From Acanthornis magna (lineage: Eukaryota > Chordata > Aves > Passeriformes > Acanthizidae), in NCBI GenBank assembly GCA_036785705.1, contig JAWUZG010000051.1:17512501-17576500 (forward strand): a DNA stretch of 64,000 bases. The letters run 5' to 3'. Below, piece by piece: positions 35,852 to 46,854 of this stretch; within the stretch, counting starts at the first letter, position 1; each line of letters starts with the position of its first letter. A program made the translations under genes and the position numbers. The notes beneath the pieces are model-generated. The model saw only the letters and a program-made list of their open reading frames with translations. It made no database searches and was not told the origin of the DNA.

Positions 35852-38427
35852 GTCAGAAACTGAAAAACAAATTTGTCCCCAGATACTATAGGAAAGCATG
35901 AACCTTCTGATTTATCTCTTTGCCCTTCCAGACCCTTCTCGCCAGGAAGGTCAACAGGTTATATACCTTCTGCTGGATTAATCTACAGGAGAACAAGGGC
36001 AGCTAGCCAAGCAAAACTAGATTCTTAAAGAGACACAGCCAACCACAGACTCTACTCCAGTTTTTAAAGCATATTCTTACAAATAAAACCTGTGGCCAAA
36101 AGCAGTGGAAAAAGATGATGCTACTCTATTTTTCAGTTCACATACCAGGTGGATAGAAGCAGAGATTTACATGTTTCACCTGCACGGTGATTTTCTTCTG
36201 ATCACATAGATCCTTCACAAACAAGTGAGGGCAGAGAAATAGATAGAATTTTATTATTTTATTTTTATAAAGATAATTCAAAGAGCAGTGAGTATGCTTG
36301 GATATAATCTTTTTACACAAACCTCTTTTTCACACCGTTTTTTCCCCTTAAGATAACAAGAGTTTCAAACCAAAAGTCCTGTCTAAGTCCTGCTAGTCTG
36401 GTAAAAATAAGCTTTATTTCAATGAGCTGTGGAGATGTATGATCAGGTAAAACGAACTTAAGACACATCAGCAAATCCTCCCTTTCCACTTCAATACACC
36501 AGCTCCAAGTTCTCTTGACATTCCTCCGTAGTTAAAACAGTCCTGGTGACAAGAGCTTACGCTTTGCCTAGACATCTGTCATTAATGGTTACCATACTGT
36601 TGGAAGGAAGGCACTTTGAGCGCTACACTGATTTATTTTCTCTTTGGCAATAGCAAAGCAGATGCTTCAAAGGCTTGCACCCAGGCTCTGAGAGACACTG
36701 GCACTCATGTCTCAGAAGTACAGGAGTGTAAAACACCTACCCTTTGGCAATCACATTCTAATGAAGGTAAGAACAAGGTAATTATAAACCTACAACAGAA
36801 CAGAAAAACAGAGCCAGTGACTCAGCCAGTGGCACCAGGAACTGGAAAACCTGCCCCTCCCTAGCAGGAAAACGTCTAATTCATTTGGTGTTAAAAACAA
36901 AGGGGGGTGCATGCATCATCTCCAGAAAAAGGAGGACCCAAGGGGCAGGAACAATAAAACCAAAAACCTACCAAACCCTCCCCCATCCCAAAAAAACCCC
37001 AAGAATTCAAAACACCACCTCCTAACCCTAAAGAACTCTTTCTAATAATCTAGTCTCAGATCTAGCAATGAGCTCCACAAATGCAAACTCATGGCTTTTT
37101 TACAAGGTACTACAAAGGAACACTCTGGGCATTTATTCCATACAATGTTTTGCAGAAGTCAGAGACAGAGTAGTATCCATTACTGTAAATACTAATAAAC
37201 TTGATTGCTCCTCAAAGGAGGGTAGAAGTGCTGTGAAAGTAGAGAATGAAAAGAACACAGCACATAATGAAAAAGGTTTAGATTTAAAATAGCATTTGTT
37301 ATTCTCTACAGAAATCATAGCTAAAATTACTTCTGATTGGCTTTGGAGAGTACTGATCATATTATTAGAAAATTAACTAATGGCTTCAAAACTATGTGTA
37401 ATGATATATATGACATATAATATAGGTATGATATATAATGAGATACAAATGGAACCAACAGATACAGAGGGAATCTCCTGGATTGCTGCAGGGATCTTTG
37501 CTAGTCTGACATCTTAATTAGAGATCTAAGACTGACTAAACGTAATGTTAATAAAACTTGCAGGTGGTACAGGATGAAGTTTAGAAACATCGGTGGGTAG
37601 AAACAATTCAAAGGGTGCTAGTGTAAAAAAGGAAATGAAAGAAGCAAGGGAGACAAATAGGACTACGTGGAAAAAGTAATGCAAAGAAAACCGAGAGATA
37701 AAATCAAGGAAAAAGCCCTGCCAGGTGCAGGAGCTAAAGACATGCAAGAGTGAGAACACTGAAGAAATGAGAGAGTTGTCTGCAAAGCAAATGCTCCTGC
37801 AAAATGACCAATGTGACTTTAATCTGCTTGGGCTCAGGTATCACTTCAGGCAACAAAGAGAGATGAATCACTCCAACTTGTGGAATATTGGATCTCATTC
37901 TGCCAGAGAAACACAGATAAACTGAAAAAAGTGAAGACTATAAAAAACCTCCAATAATTAGACCTAGAAATTTGGAAAATATTATTATTATAGCCTCAAT
38001 AGTAGCTTGTGAGAACTTAGAACTCCCCAAACCTATCAAATGAACAAAAGACAAAAGTGAGCTATAGAGAAAGTACAATAGCTCTTTAAAAAAAAAGGTA
38101 ATACTAAATTTTCACTTTCTTAAGATACAGTCGTGGTCATATAAGACAGAAAATCATTTCACTCTCATGGAAGCTACTGTAGATGTCGTCCAAGGAACTA
38201 CTTAGGGTGGGGAAAAATTGCAATGTTGCTAAGAAAATGTCGCCATTCTTCCCCCACTGCTCACCCCCTAGTCATTGCACCCCCTTCTCCAGACACACCA
38301 GCACATGACCACATGACTAACTTGACTGGAAAGCAGAAAAATGAACTTGCTAAAAGCAGGTGTTACTTTTCATCTGGCTCAGCCCCCTGCTCTGGGGCAC
38401 TGAAGAGCAGTGCCAGTGTCCCCACCA

Positions 38428-38471
38428 GTGACAAAGCACAGAGGTGTGACAAAGCACAGAGATGCGACAAA
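38428..38471. repeat. 18-bp tandem repeat, about 2.4 copies
   Basis: Unit GTGACAAAGCACAGAGRT is repeated at 38428-38445 and 38446-38463 and starts a third copy (GCGACAAAA). The two full copies differ at one base. Located in the TEAD4 first intron. Confidence 0.85.
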
Positions 38472-40155
38472 AAGGAAATGGGCACTTCGAGGCTCTGGGG
38501 ACAAGTCCACAGCGGTGCCAGCCTCAAGTCTTTGTGGTCCCACCCCTTGGGTTACGCTGGGATGCGACCAAGAGCTGAAAGATACAATCAGAAAAGGACA
38601 CATAATACTAAGGAAGGAAAGCTGTGAATGAGCATAACATCACTCCAAACAGAGAAGAAAGCAGCATCTCTTGGAAACTGTACTTTTCAGCAACCCTCTC
38701 AAAACTCTGCTTACTCTCTGAGTTGTGTGAAACTAATACCTGAGCAAGAAAACCAACAGCAACTGTGATTTTATGTAAGCCACAAGCAATATCAGGTGCC
38801 ACGGAGCCATTTTTCTCTTTAAAGCTTGGCAGTACTATTTTCATACCATTTTCCCACAGATGTTCTATAATACACCAACATTAAGATGCTTATCACGATA
38901 AATACTTCAAAACCATCGGTAGCATTAATTTAAAAATCCGAAAGAAGTGTCAGGAACCAAGACAGTGAAGAAATTCCTGACAACCCTTTCTCATGCACAT
39001 TTATTTGCTTCCAGAATCACCTCCAAGAGGACACAAACAATGAGCTGATGGCCCAGCTCAGCAATTGATAAAACTGTTGCATGCTCAGGTTTGCGGGAGC
39101 CATCCACACTGGGGTTTAGGAAAACCTGAAAAGGTAACTGCATCCACTGCAAAAAAACATGAAAATGTGACTAACTGCCCCTCACTCTGCCAACCCAAAT
39201 TCCAGAGGAAACCACAGAGTCCCTCAGCATCCAACAGCTCTAATAAAGAAGTCCCTCTGTATTCACCACAGGACGATCCCAGGCTCTTCTCCGTCATGAG
39301 AAAAAGCTATCGAAACCAAGAGACTTTAATCGCACAGGTCATTGTACAGCAGCTTCAGCACAGCCCCAGCACTTGCTCCATACCCACTCTGCTTTCCCCC
39401 TTGTTCTGTTCCTCTCGCTCCTCCCCGTTACTCTCTGCCCTGTCCAGCTGCCCACTTCCTTTTGCGGGAGAACAATAAAAGCTCTCACATCTATCCAGAC
39501 AGATGAACAGACAGGTGAACGAATGCTTTGCTCACTCTGCACACAGACACCGCAAACAGGTCCTGCGGAAGTCGACCTGTCCCCAGTAAAAAAAAAAGAG
39601 AAAAATACACTCAATCCCTAAATCTGCTTTCCTCCTACTCAGTCCCCTGCACTTGAAAAGTATTTTGCGTCGTTTATTTGTAGGAGCGTCGCAGAACTCA
39701 GCTCTTAAGGTTAGAAAGTAACATGAGTGTAACTGCAGGTTAAACAAAAACAAAGCTCGTAATTAGTTGCGGTTAGTTCCGAGTTTTTGTTTGGTTTTGT
39801 TAGTTTTTTTTTACATATGTGATCGTTCACTATAAAATACCTTACAGAAGTCCTTAAAACATGTTAACACTTCTCCCCTCTCACAAAAAATGTCCCCATC
39901 TTTAGCATCCCATGCAAGAATTTTTTTAAACTGAATTATCTACATAAGATAACAGGCTACTCTGGAAAGCCTTTTATTTGGTTTTTGTGTGTGTGTTTGG
40001 TTTGTTTGGGATTGTTTTAATAATTTCCTGTGGCATGCCACCAAAACTCAACTCTAACTTCAGAATAACTGAACTGGGTAAACATTATTCCCTCATCTCT
40101 TGGGAAATGCCCTACAACAACCTGCATACCTTCTCACGAATAGGCTTCCTTATGA

Positions 40156-40213
40156 TTTTTTTTTTTTGTTCTTTTTTCTTTTTTTGTCTGATTTCTTTTT
40201 TGTTTTTCCCCCC
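40156..40213. repeat. T-rich tract next to the CpG island
   Basis: T runs broken by G or C, ending in CCCCCC, about 150 bp from the left edge of the CpG island. On the gene strand it is A-rich and lies in the first intron. Confidence 0.85.
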
Positions 40214-40925
40214 AGAAACATCTTCCATAATTTACATTAACAGAAAGTACTGCACCTCCTCTCCACCCTCCCCAAGCACATCTGAACGAACGCCACAGAA
40301 ACTTTTTTTTTTATTTTCCCTCCCCATTAACGCTGCAGTTTTCAGCCGATGCGGCAAGAGACCGAGTTCCCAAAGTGCCAGCGCCGGCAGCCCCTTCCCG
40401 GCGGGGGAAGCCGGCGGAGCCTCCATTGAGGATGTTCCCATCGCTTCCTTTGTACGCCTGTGCCTCGTCTGTCGCACACGAGCGGCTCCGAACCCTCCCT
40501 TCCAGCCCGTCTTCCGCAGGCACCCGCGCCCCTTCGCCCCGCGCCAAAGCCATCGTGGAACAGCGTGTCCTGACCTGAGCGAGGCAAGAGCGGCTGCTGT
40601 TCCGCAGGGGCGGCGGGGACCGGCTTCAAATCCTCCTTCAGCTCCAGGACTTTCTGCCAGGAGAGCACCGAGCGCTGTTACTGCGCGCCTGCCCCTCGCT
40701 CCCGCCCGATCCCCACCCCCGAGCCCGCAGGGGTGGGAGCGGGGGCTGGGACAGGGGGAGCGGGCGGGTCAGCCCCCCGCTCAGCATCGTCGCCGCCGCC
40801 AAGTCGCAGAGAAAGAAAAAAGTTGGCGAGGAGCGGCTCCGGGGTGGGCCCGCGGGGCTCCCCCTTGCCGGTCCCGCGGCGGCGGGGAGAGGCGAACAAT
40901 GCCGGGCTGGGCGGGTGGCCGGGAG

Positions 40926-40957
40926 GGGATGGAATGGGATGGGGTGGGATGGGAATG
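40926..40957. repeat. GGGAT/GGAAT pentamer-like repeat with two TEAD cores
   Basis: Imperfect GGGAT repeat in the CpG island. It contains TGGAATG (40930-40936, complement CATTCCA) and GGGAATG (40951-40957). Both carry the TEAD core GGAATG, but in repetitive sequence this may be incidental. Confidence 0.55.
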
Positions 40958-41005
40958 GGGGGGCGGCCGGGCCGGCGGGAGCGGAGGCACAAAGCGCACA
41001 CTCAC

Positions 41006-41102
41006 CTGAGGAGCGCGGCGCGGCCGGCGGGACGGCGAGCCCGGGCGGCGGCGGGGCGGGGGGGGCGGCCGGCCAGGAGTTTGGGAGGAAAAGGGAGGGT
41101 TT
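41006..41102 (-). other. TEAD4: Proximal noncoding first exon of TEAD4 (predicted; 5' end uncertain)
   Basis: A strong donor, CTCAG|GTGAGTG, follows 41006. Read in the TEAD4 frame, there is a TAA stop at 41105-41103 and no AUG from there to the donor, so a transcript from this exon needs the UUG in the next exon. An AATAAAAA box on the minus strand (about 41101-41108) could serve as a weak TATA element, placing the start near 41075, but CpG-island promoters usually start at many sites. The exon is inferred; no transcript evidence is available here. Confidence 0.5.
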
Positions 41103-41134
41103 TTATTTCCCCTGGAGTTTGAAAGGAGGAAGTG

Positions 41135-41150
41135 AGGAATGCGAGGAATG
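41135..41150 (-). promoter_or_regulatory. Tandem M-CAT (TEAD-binding) sites
   Basis: Two copies of the canonical M-CAT heptamer CATTCCT on the minus strand (41150-41144 and 41141-41135), in the same direction with a 2-bp gap. They lie about 130-145 bp upstream of the proximal TEAD4 first-exon donor. TEAD proteins bind this motif, and paired sites are bound cooperatively, so TEAD autoregulation is a plausible inference. Confidence 0.5.
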
Positions 41151-41793
41151 AGAGTTGGTATGAAATGAACGCGGCCGAGGGAGGGAGGGACTGCGGCTAA
41201 GGCAGGGTTTGGGACGGGGCTGGGAGGGGACTGGGGGGGGGCGGGGGGCAGCGGGAGAGGGACCGAGGCGGAGTTGGGAACAAAACCAGCGGGGCCGGGC
41301 GCTGCCCGGCCGGGGGCCGTGTGTGACCGGGGCGGAGGGAACGCGGGCAATGGCCGGAAGAGGGGCCCGCGGGGGCGGGGGAAGGAAACTCCGGGCGGGC
41401 GGCCGGGATCGGGGGAAGGGGGCGGCTCGGCAGCGCTGGGAGCGGGCGGGATGCCGCCGCCTCCAGGAATCGGGAGCAGGCACGGCGCCCGGGCGCGGGA
41501 GAACTTGGAGTGCTCGGCCCGGACGGGCCGGCCTCGGATCCCCGGGAACGCCGCCGCTTGCCCGGTGCTTTGCCAGGGGCGATGGGCCAAGAGCCCGTGA
41601 GGGGGCTCCGGGCCCGGGGACACCCCCACGGCTCCCGGGCTCCCCCTGCGCGCCAGGCGCGGCCCGCCCGCTGCGGAGCCCCGGAGAGACGGGCCGTGAT
41701 TTCCAGCCAGCACCGCACAGCCCCTGCCAAGCAAACAATCCCGACACGGCAGCGGGGTTCTCCCGAAGGCAGCCCGGCCACAAAAGTACTCAC

Positions 41794-41869
41794 CCCCCCA
41801 CCGGCAAAGCGCTGACCCAGTGGCTTTTCTCAGTCTCATGTCGAAGTTGCTCTTTTTCTGTCCGTTCAT
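41794..41869 (-). other. TEAD4: Distal candidate first exon of TEAD4 with in-frame AUGs
   Basis: A strong donor, GGGGGG|GTGAGTAC, follows 41794. The upstream frame is open and has ATGs at 41869-41867 (weak context) and 41839-41837 (GAC-ATG-A, purine at -3). Spliced to the acceptor at 26874, the phase fits exactly and the frame runs without a stop through the 29 nt leader into the TEAD4 N-terminus. That would add 25 residues (from the second ATG) or 35 (from the first) before the leucine normally decoded from UUG. This could be chance. No homologous extension is known to me, so it is reported as a candidate only. Confidence 0.35.
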
Positions 41870-44800
41870 ACAGGAGTGCCAGCGTGCTGCGCTAGAAAAT
41901 GCTGATAGGAGACTGAGAGTTGCACAAAGGTTGGAAAGCGACACCCCCAACACAAAAGCAGTAGTAAACCAGCGAGTTTAGTAAATGTAACTACATCCTA
42001 GCAGCAGCTCTGGGAATGCAGCTACATCAGCAAATTAAATTTTTTCATGGCTCCAGCAGGTGATTTTGTCACAGATGGCTGGTGTGCACCTGTGAAGAGT
42101 TATAAAATGGCTGGCTTTCTTTAAAACTTCGGTATATTGAAGAAACTGAGGTTTTTTGTAAGAACCCAAAGTTTAAAAAGTTCCTGCCTCTTTCAGATTG
42201 CAGATAAAATTGCAGAGACCTGGAAACAGGTCCTAAATGTGTCCTAAGACCTCAGAAATCAGATGGCAAAACCCATCAATTTCATAAAAATAAGGTTTTG
42301 TGATATGACTGTAAGAATGGAGAGTACATACAACATAAATAAGATAAAGTTACAAAATTTAGTGAAAAGATGTGGGGGGTGTGGTTTTTTGTTTGTTATA
42401 TAAAGTGCTGTAATGAATTAATTTAGCCACTGCTTCTATTAAACCATATGTATTTTTTAAAAAATGTATATGAAAGGTAGTTCACTTCTCCTCACATATA
42501 GTCACTGGGAATTCTAGGCCAGGTCTCATAATTATGTGACTAACATTGTTTTGCTCCCATTTCCTTGCCAAATCAACACAGCCCAAAGAGAAGGAATTGA
42601 AACCTATTCCTTCCTGTGAATCACCACACAAATTGTTTGCAGGACTTCAGTCAATTGCAGATGGAAACTCACTCAGGAGAATACAGCTTTTTTAGTGGTG
42701 GGTTGTTTGGTTTTTTTTACTGGAGGTAATGCAGAACCAAAATATTCTGCTTAGAACAGAAAGCAGAGAGAGTTGGGCAAACATAGCAGACTTAATTTCC
42801 CAACCCTATCTGAATGATTTTGTTATGCAGCTTTTAAAATAAAGCTTTTTTTCCCCACAGGAAATTAGTATTACTTTTCCTTTAATAAACAAAGGGCTCA
42901 ATTCAATTAAGGGTGTTGTTTTTTTAAAATAATTTGTTTTCACCAGAATTTTCAGCTGTTTTGTTGCAGACAGTGCAATGGGTCACTTGATATGGAGATG
43001 TTAATTGAATCAAATTAAATGATCAAAAATTTCAGCCTCTGGAATATATTCACCCATTTATGCATTCTCTAAATTGAATGTTAAATTACCAGAGCAGGTT
43101 ACGGTTACCAGCCTTTACCTTAATGTATGTTGGTGAAGTTTGCTTCTGGAGTTTTCTCCCATTTTGGAACAAAAAAAATTACCTCCAGCTTCCAGTGAGG
43201 AAATAATTCCATATTGAACATGTTAAGGGGTGCAATGAGAAGACAGAAATGATAGTGTACAGTTCAAGAGATACAAGAGTTAACACTGGTACAGGATCTC
43301 TGCCCTGTTTCCTGGCAGGGCTTTCAATTCTTGCCACCTCATAGTTGTAGCCAGCTGTTTTCCCTGTTAGTAAGGGAGCCCTTACACATCAGTGTTGCTT
43401 TTCTACTCTTCTTCATAACTTTTGGCTGGGCCAAATTTCTTTGCCCTAGGATTACTTAAGGGACTTTCTTAGTTCTGAACTAGTTCCAAACTGCAGTTAG
43501 TTACAACAGTTTGATCCTGTGGCAGGGAAGATGAGATTCGTGACTCTGCCAAAGAAGGAATCTGTCCATACTTCTTTCCACAGGACTACACACAAACTTT
43601 TAACTCAACTTGTAAATCACAGGGAAGGCTTTGCTTGTCTTCTGTACCAGGAATACTCTAATTCAATGTCAACTGAGAGATTTACAGAGCTGTTAATACC
43701 AGCAAGTAGAGGAGCACACCTAAGTGAAGTATAATATAATTATGCTAACTTAACAAAAGCTCCTGTCATACTGCTACCAAATTCAGCAGCAAAACTTCAA
43801 TGAGAGTGAGACTCAGTGCAAGAAATCATTCACTGTCTTTTATGTTTGTGAGCCAAAGAGCACACAGCAGCCTAAGAGCCATTTCCATCTGCTAGGCCTG
43901 CCTTTAGGATTCATATTCAACCATTTAATATACTTCTTTATTTTAACATCCCTCTTGGATTTCAAAAACATTTTATTTCCATGGATGCAACTAATATTTC
44001 TGTATTGAGAACAAATGCCCAGTCATATTTCCTGCTTAGTTTTCTCACCCCTCTAAGACTAATTTGGCTCAGACGGAAATAGTGGGGAAAACAGAGGTTT
44101 TTGAAGAATAGGGCACGCACGTTGAGAGCTGTGCCAGTTTCTGATTATCAGATCCATCATATCTCCTCTTATTGAGGTTCATACATCTCTCAGTGAAGTA
44201 GGAAAATACAACCATTTCAACTTGATGTTCTTCCTAGCCTTGTACTACTTCACTACTTGATTCAGAAAAAATACGTTAATGTACTTCAACAGTTGAATGG
44301 CTTCAGATGGAAGGTAGGCAAATGAAGTAAGAACCATCTCATATGCCCTAACTGGTTGCTGAAAAACACATTAAAAACATGGGGCAGAGAAATGGAACTA
44401 CCTTAATCAAATAGAAGCCAAGAACTCTAGGGTAAGACCTGATAATGGGGGGAAAAAAGTATTACAGAGACTAACCTTACATTTATTCCCAGACTTACAA
44501 GTGTATGGGGAAAAAACTCAACACCACAAGGAAAGAGAACTGAGAATTACAAAGGAAAAGAGGGAGTAAGAAGACAGATATTCAAGAAGATATGAAGAAA
44601 CTGAGGTCATATGTCATAGAGAGGAACAAAGTATACAAACAAGTGACAGCAAAATGAAATAATTTAGAATTAAAGACTTTTCAATATATAAATTAGTTTA
44701 TTTTCATTTAGATATAAAAGTTATAAATACAATTAATGTAAAACAGGATTTGATAAAGACCACTGAATCAGTTCATCTGTCTGCATAATTTGACTGAGAG

Positions 44801-46720
44801 GCCTTGACAGCATCATTTGAAGTCAACAAATAGCTTGAAGAGCCACTGCTGACAAGCCTAATTAAGTAAAGGGATGCTACTGTGGCCTTCTGAGCACACA
44901 GAAAATCATCTTAAATCAGAAATTAGCATTCTACCTTCAGGTCACCCCAAAATAAAATAAGGCAATTTCTTTCACACATTCCTAGTCAGAAAAATAATCA
45001 GACAGGTACACAAACTGACTTCCTTTTCTGGATGGGCAGAGGGAATGCAGAACCATCAGCCTAGACTTCAGAAGAGCATCAGCCTGATGAGCAGGAAGTA
45101 CACAAAGGCACAAAACAGATCCATCAGCATTCAAGTTCTCTTACTTTTCTGAATGATTCTTTTCTGATGAGATCATCTCAAGGAAATGTCTCAGCAGCTA
45201 CTGCAAAATGGTCATCTGAGAGATAGATGATCTGGACTTCTCAGCCTCAATTCATATTTTACAGTTAAATACAGTGTTTACACATGATTACAATCATTAT
45301 TCTTTCCGGCAATATCAGAAAACGTCTTCACAAAGTTTTGTTAAGTTGAAAGAGCGAGTGATATCTACCACTGCAAAGACTCCAGAGGCCAAAAGCTAAA
45401 TATCTGCTCTTTGCAGCTTGAAACAGAGTTAGTTTGCTGACAAAGACAACATCCAAAGCTGGAGAACACCTAATTCTTTTCTCAGTAGAGGGACAGACTT
45501 TTCCAAGACCATTGTGAATATGTGTAATAGGCATGAAACAGGCAAGACAGTAATCATTCTCTGCTTCAGTACACAGAAGATGTGTGCACTGAAGCCTCCA
45601 GGTCACACTGTGCTGCAATCCACTCTGATGAGTTAAGGCCACATGAATCAAAAAGTGTTCCAAGCTGTGACACACAGTCTCCATACTGTACATCCAGTAT
45701 TAAAAATGGAACATGGAAAGGACATATCACAAAGTCTCATTATGCAATTACATTAAACTTACTGATGCTTTTGAAAATACCTGTAATCTCTTTCTGAGTT
45801 AACTCCTTCCTACAGTCAGGTTAAAATTATTTATATAAAATCTACTTTAATATGTCAACCCTTGAGATAATCTCACGTTAAAAAAAATAAAATTGGTCAC
45901 AAACTTATACCTAAAAACATAGCAAATTTCATTAATTATGGGGAAATTAAAAAGTATTTCTGATCAGTTTACAGTCTAGATTCAATTAGAACACTGCTTT
46001 TCAGAAGTGGTACTGTATATTGTTACAATGCTATCTTCTGCCAAATTGGGTCATTTTCTATCATCTCTTCAGTCACATTTTTCACATGGTTAAAAATATC
46101 AGAAGTAGCAATGAATATAGTATCACCAGCTGAAAAGGGAGTGCTTGAGATTTGATTGTTCGTCATTTGGAAAAGACTGTCAAGGGATAGAGAGAAATTA
46201 GAATACTGAAAGGGAAATGGAGTATCAGTCTTAGCAGACAATCATTCCACAGAGTAAAAGGTTGTATTAGAGGCAATGTCTTATTCCAGCTGTTTTCTTT
46301 TTTTCTGAATTCATCTGATTAGGAACTCCTGAGTAGCATTATCTCCCAGACTTTGTGGAAGCTTCAAGGTAAATGAACATCTAGCCATTATTTTTCTAAT
46401 CCTAGCTGCAAGGAGTTCCAATAAGTGGGTTTAGCCCACTCTCATGCAGCATTTGTAAACAAGGATTCTAATAGCAGAATTAACACCAATGAGAGAAACG
46501 TCACCAAGGTTTCTTGCTCTTCCACAGTCCATACAGAGGCTGCTCCCAAGGTGGTCTATGGTCAACTCCCACAACGTTCTGAAGGCTGGAACTGGTTTTC
46601 TAATAAGCCTGCAGAAGTCTGTCCTCCATTTCCCTTCCAATAAGCTCTTCATTGCTACACCTGGAACTCTTACAAGATGTAGGAGTGGTAGTGAGTTCCA
46701 TGTTTCAAGTCTGATGTCCC
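41811..46720. other. Interval between TEAD4 promoter and TULP3 stop
   Basis: About 4.9 kb of AT-rich sequence. The part next to 46720 is TULP3 3' UTR; the distal candidate TEAD4 exon begins at the other end. No coding region, RNA gene or repeat family is recognised. Short frames such as 43519-43734 and 45328-45693 match nothing known. Confidence 0.7.
44697..44702 (-). terminator. TULP3: Candidate TULP3 polyadenylation signal AATAAA
   Basis: AATAAA on the minus strand, 2.0 kb past the TULP3 stop, in AT-rich sequence. Similar hexamers occur further on (near 44483, 43973 and 43937), so this is only the first clear candidate. The cleavage site is not determined. Confidence 0.3.
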
Positions 46721-46854
46721 TCATTCACACACCAATTTACTATCAAAGCTGGAGAGTCCAATAGCAAAGGCCTGAAGAGCACAGAGAGGGTAATTATAGT
46801 CCAGAGTGAACACATCTTCTGCTACACGACCAAACTGCATCACGATGTAGTCAG
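46721..46854 (-). CDS. TULP3: TULP3 last coding exon: tubby domain C-terminus
   Basis: Encodes (P)[17 protein letters not shown], then [19 protein letters not shown] and DSKLVCE, followed by TGA at 46723-46721. The acceptor is CTCCCCAG. The end is the second tubby signature (AF[AG]IG-SSF-SKxACE), except that Val replaces the usual Ala before the final Cys-Glu. This is the central hydrophobic helix of the tubby beta barrel. Confidence 0.97.

Larger units (their letters stand above)
26875..41005 (-). other. TEAD4: TEAD4 first intron, 14 kb (5' UTR intron)
   Basis: Noncoding sequence between the CpG-island promoter and the start-codon exon. It holds poly-T tracts (30952-31014, 40156-40213), a run of 19 A (35833-35851), an AT-repeat patch (about 37399-37442) and an 18-bp tandem repeat (38428-38471). 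No further exon is recognised, but short noncoding 5' UTR exons could be missed. Confidence 0.7.
40370..41810 (-). promoter_or_regulatory. TEAD4: CpG island, TEAD4 promoter region
   Basis: Sharp change to very high GC with dense CG dinucleotides, many GGGGCGGGG-type Sp1 boxes and CCGG/GCGC clusters, flanked on both sides by AT-rich DNA. Transcription toward lower coordinates is inferred from two good minus-strand donors inside it (41006 and 41794) and from TEAD4 being the next gene downstream. Long open frames on both strands here reflect the lack of AT-rich stop codons. A G-rich stretch (41228-41255, including nine consecutive G) could form a G-quadruplex on the plus strand. No coding gene starts on the plus strand. 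Confidence 0.85.

Noticed and set aside
38223..38627. 134-codon plus-strand frame
   Set aside because: Its sequence includes the 18-bp tandem repeat and resembles no protein family; likely chance.
39978..41009. 343-codon open frame on the plus strand
   Set aside because: Starts in T-rich simple sequence (Phe-rich), then enters the CpG island. No domain is visible, it overlaps opposite-strand frames, and splice sites indicate minus-strand transcription.
41103..41895. Several 200-codon frames on both strands in the CpG island
   Set aside because: Mutually overlapping, low-complexity, and explained by the scarcity of AT-containing stop codons.
40781..41953. 390-codon open frame on the minus strand across the CpG island
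   Set aside because: Composition is Pro/Arg/Ser/Gly-rich, as any frame is in GC-rich DNA, and it reads through two good splice donors. Only its first part (to 41794) is kept, as a candidate exon.
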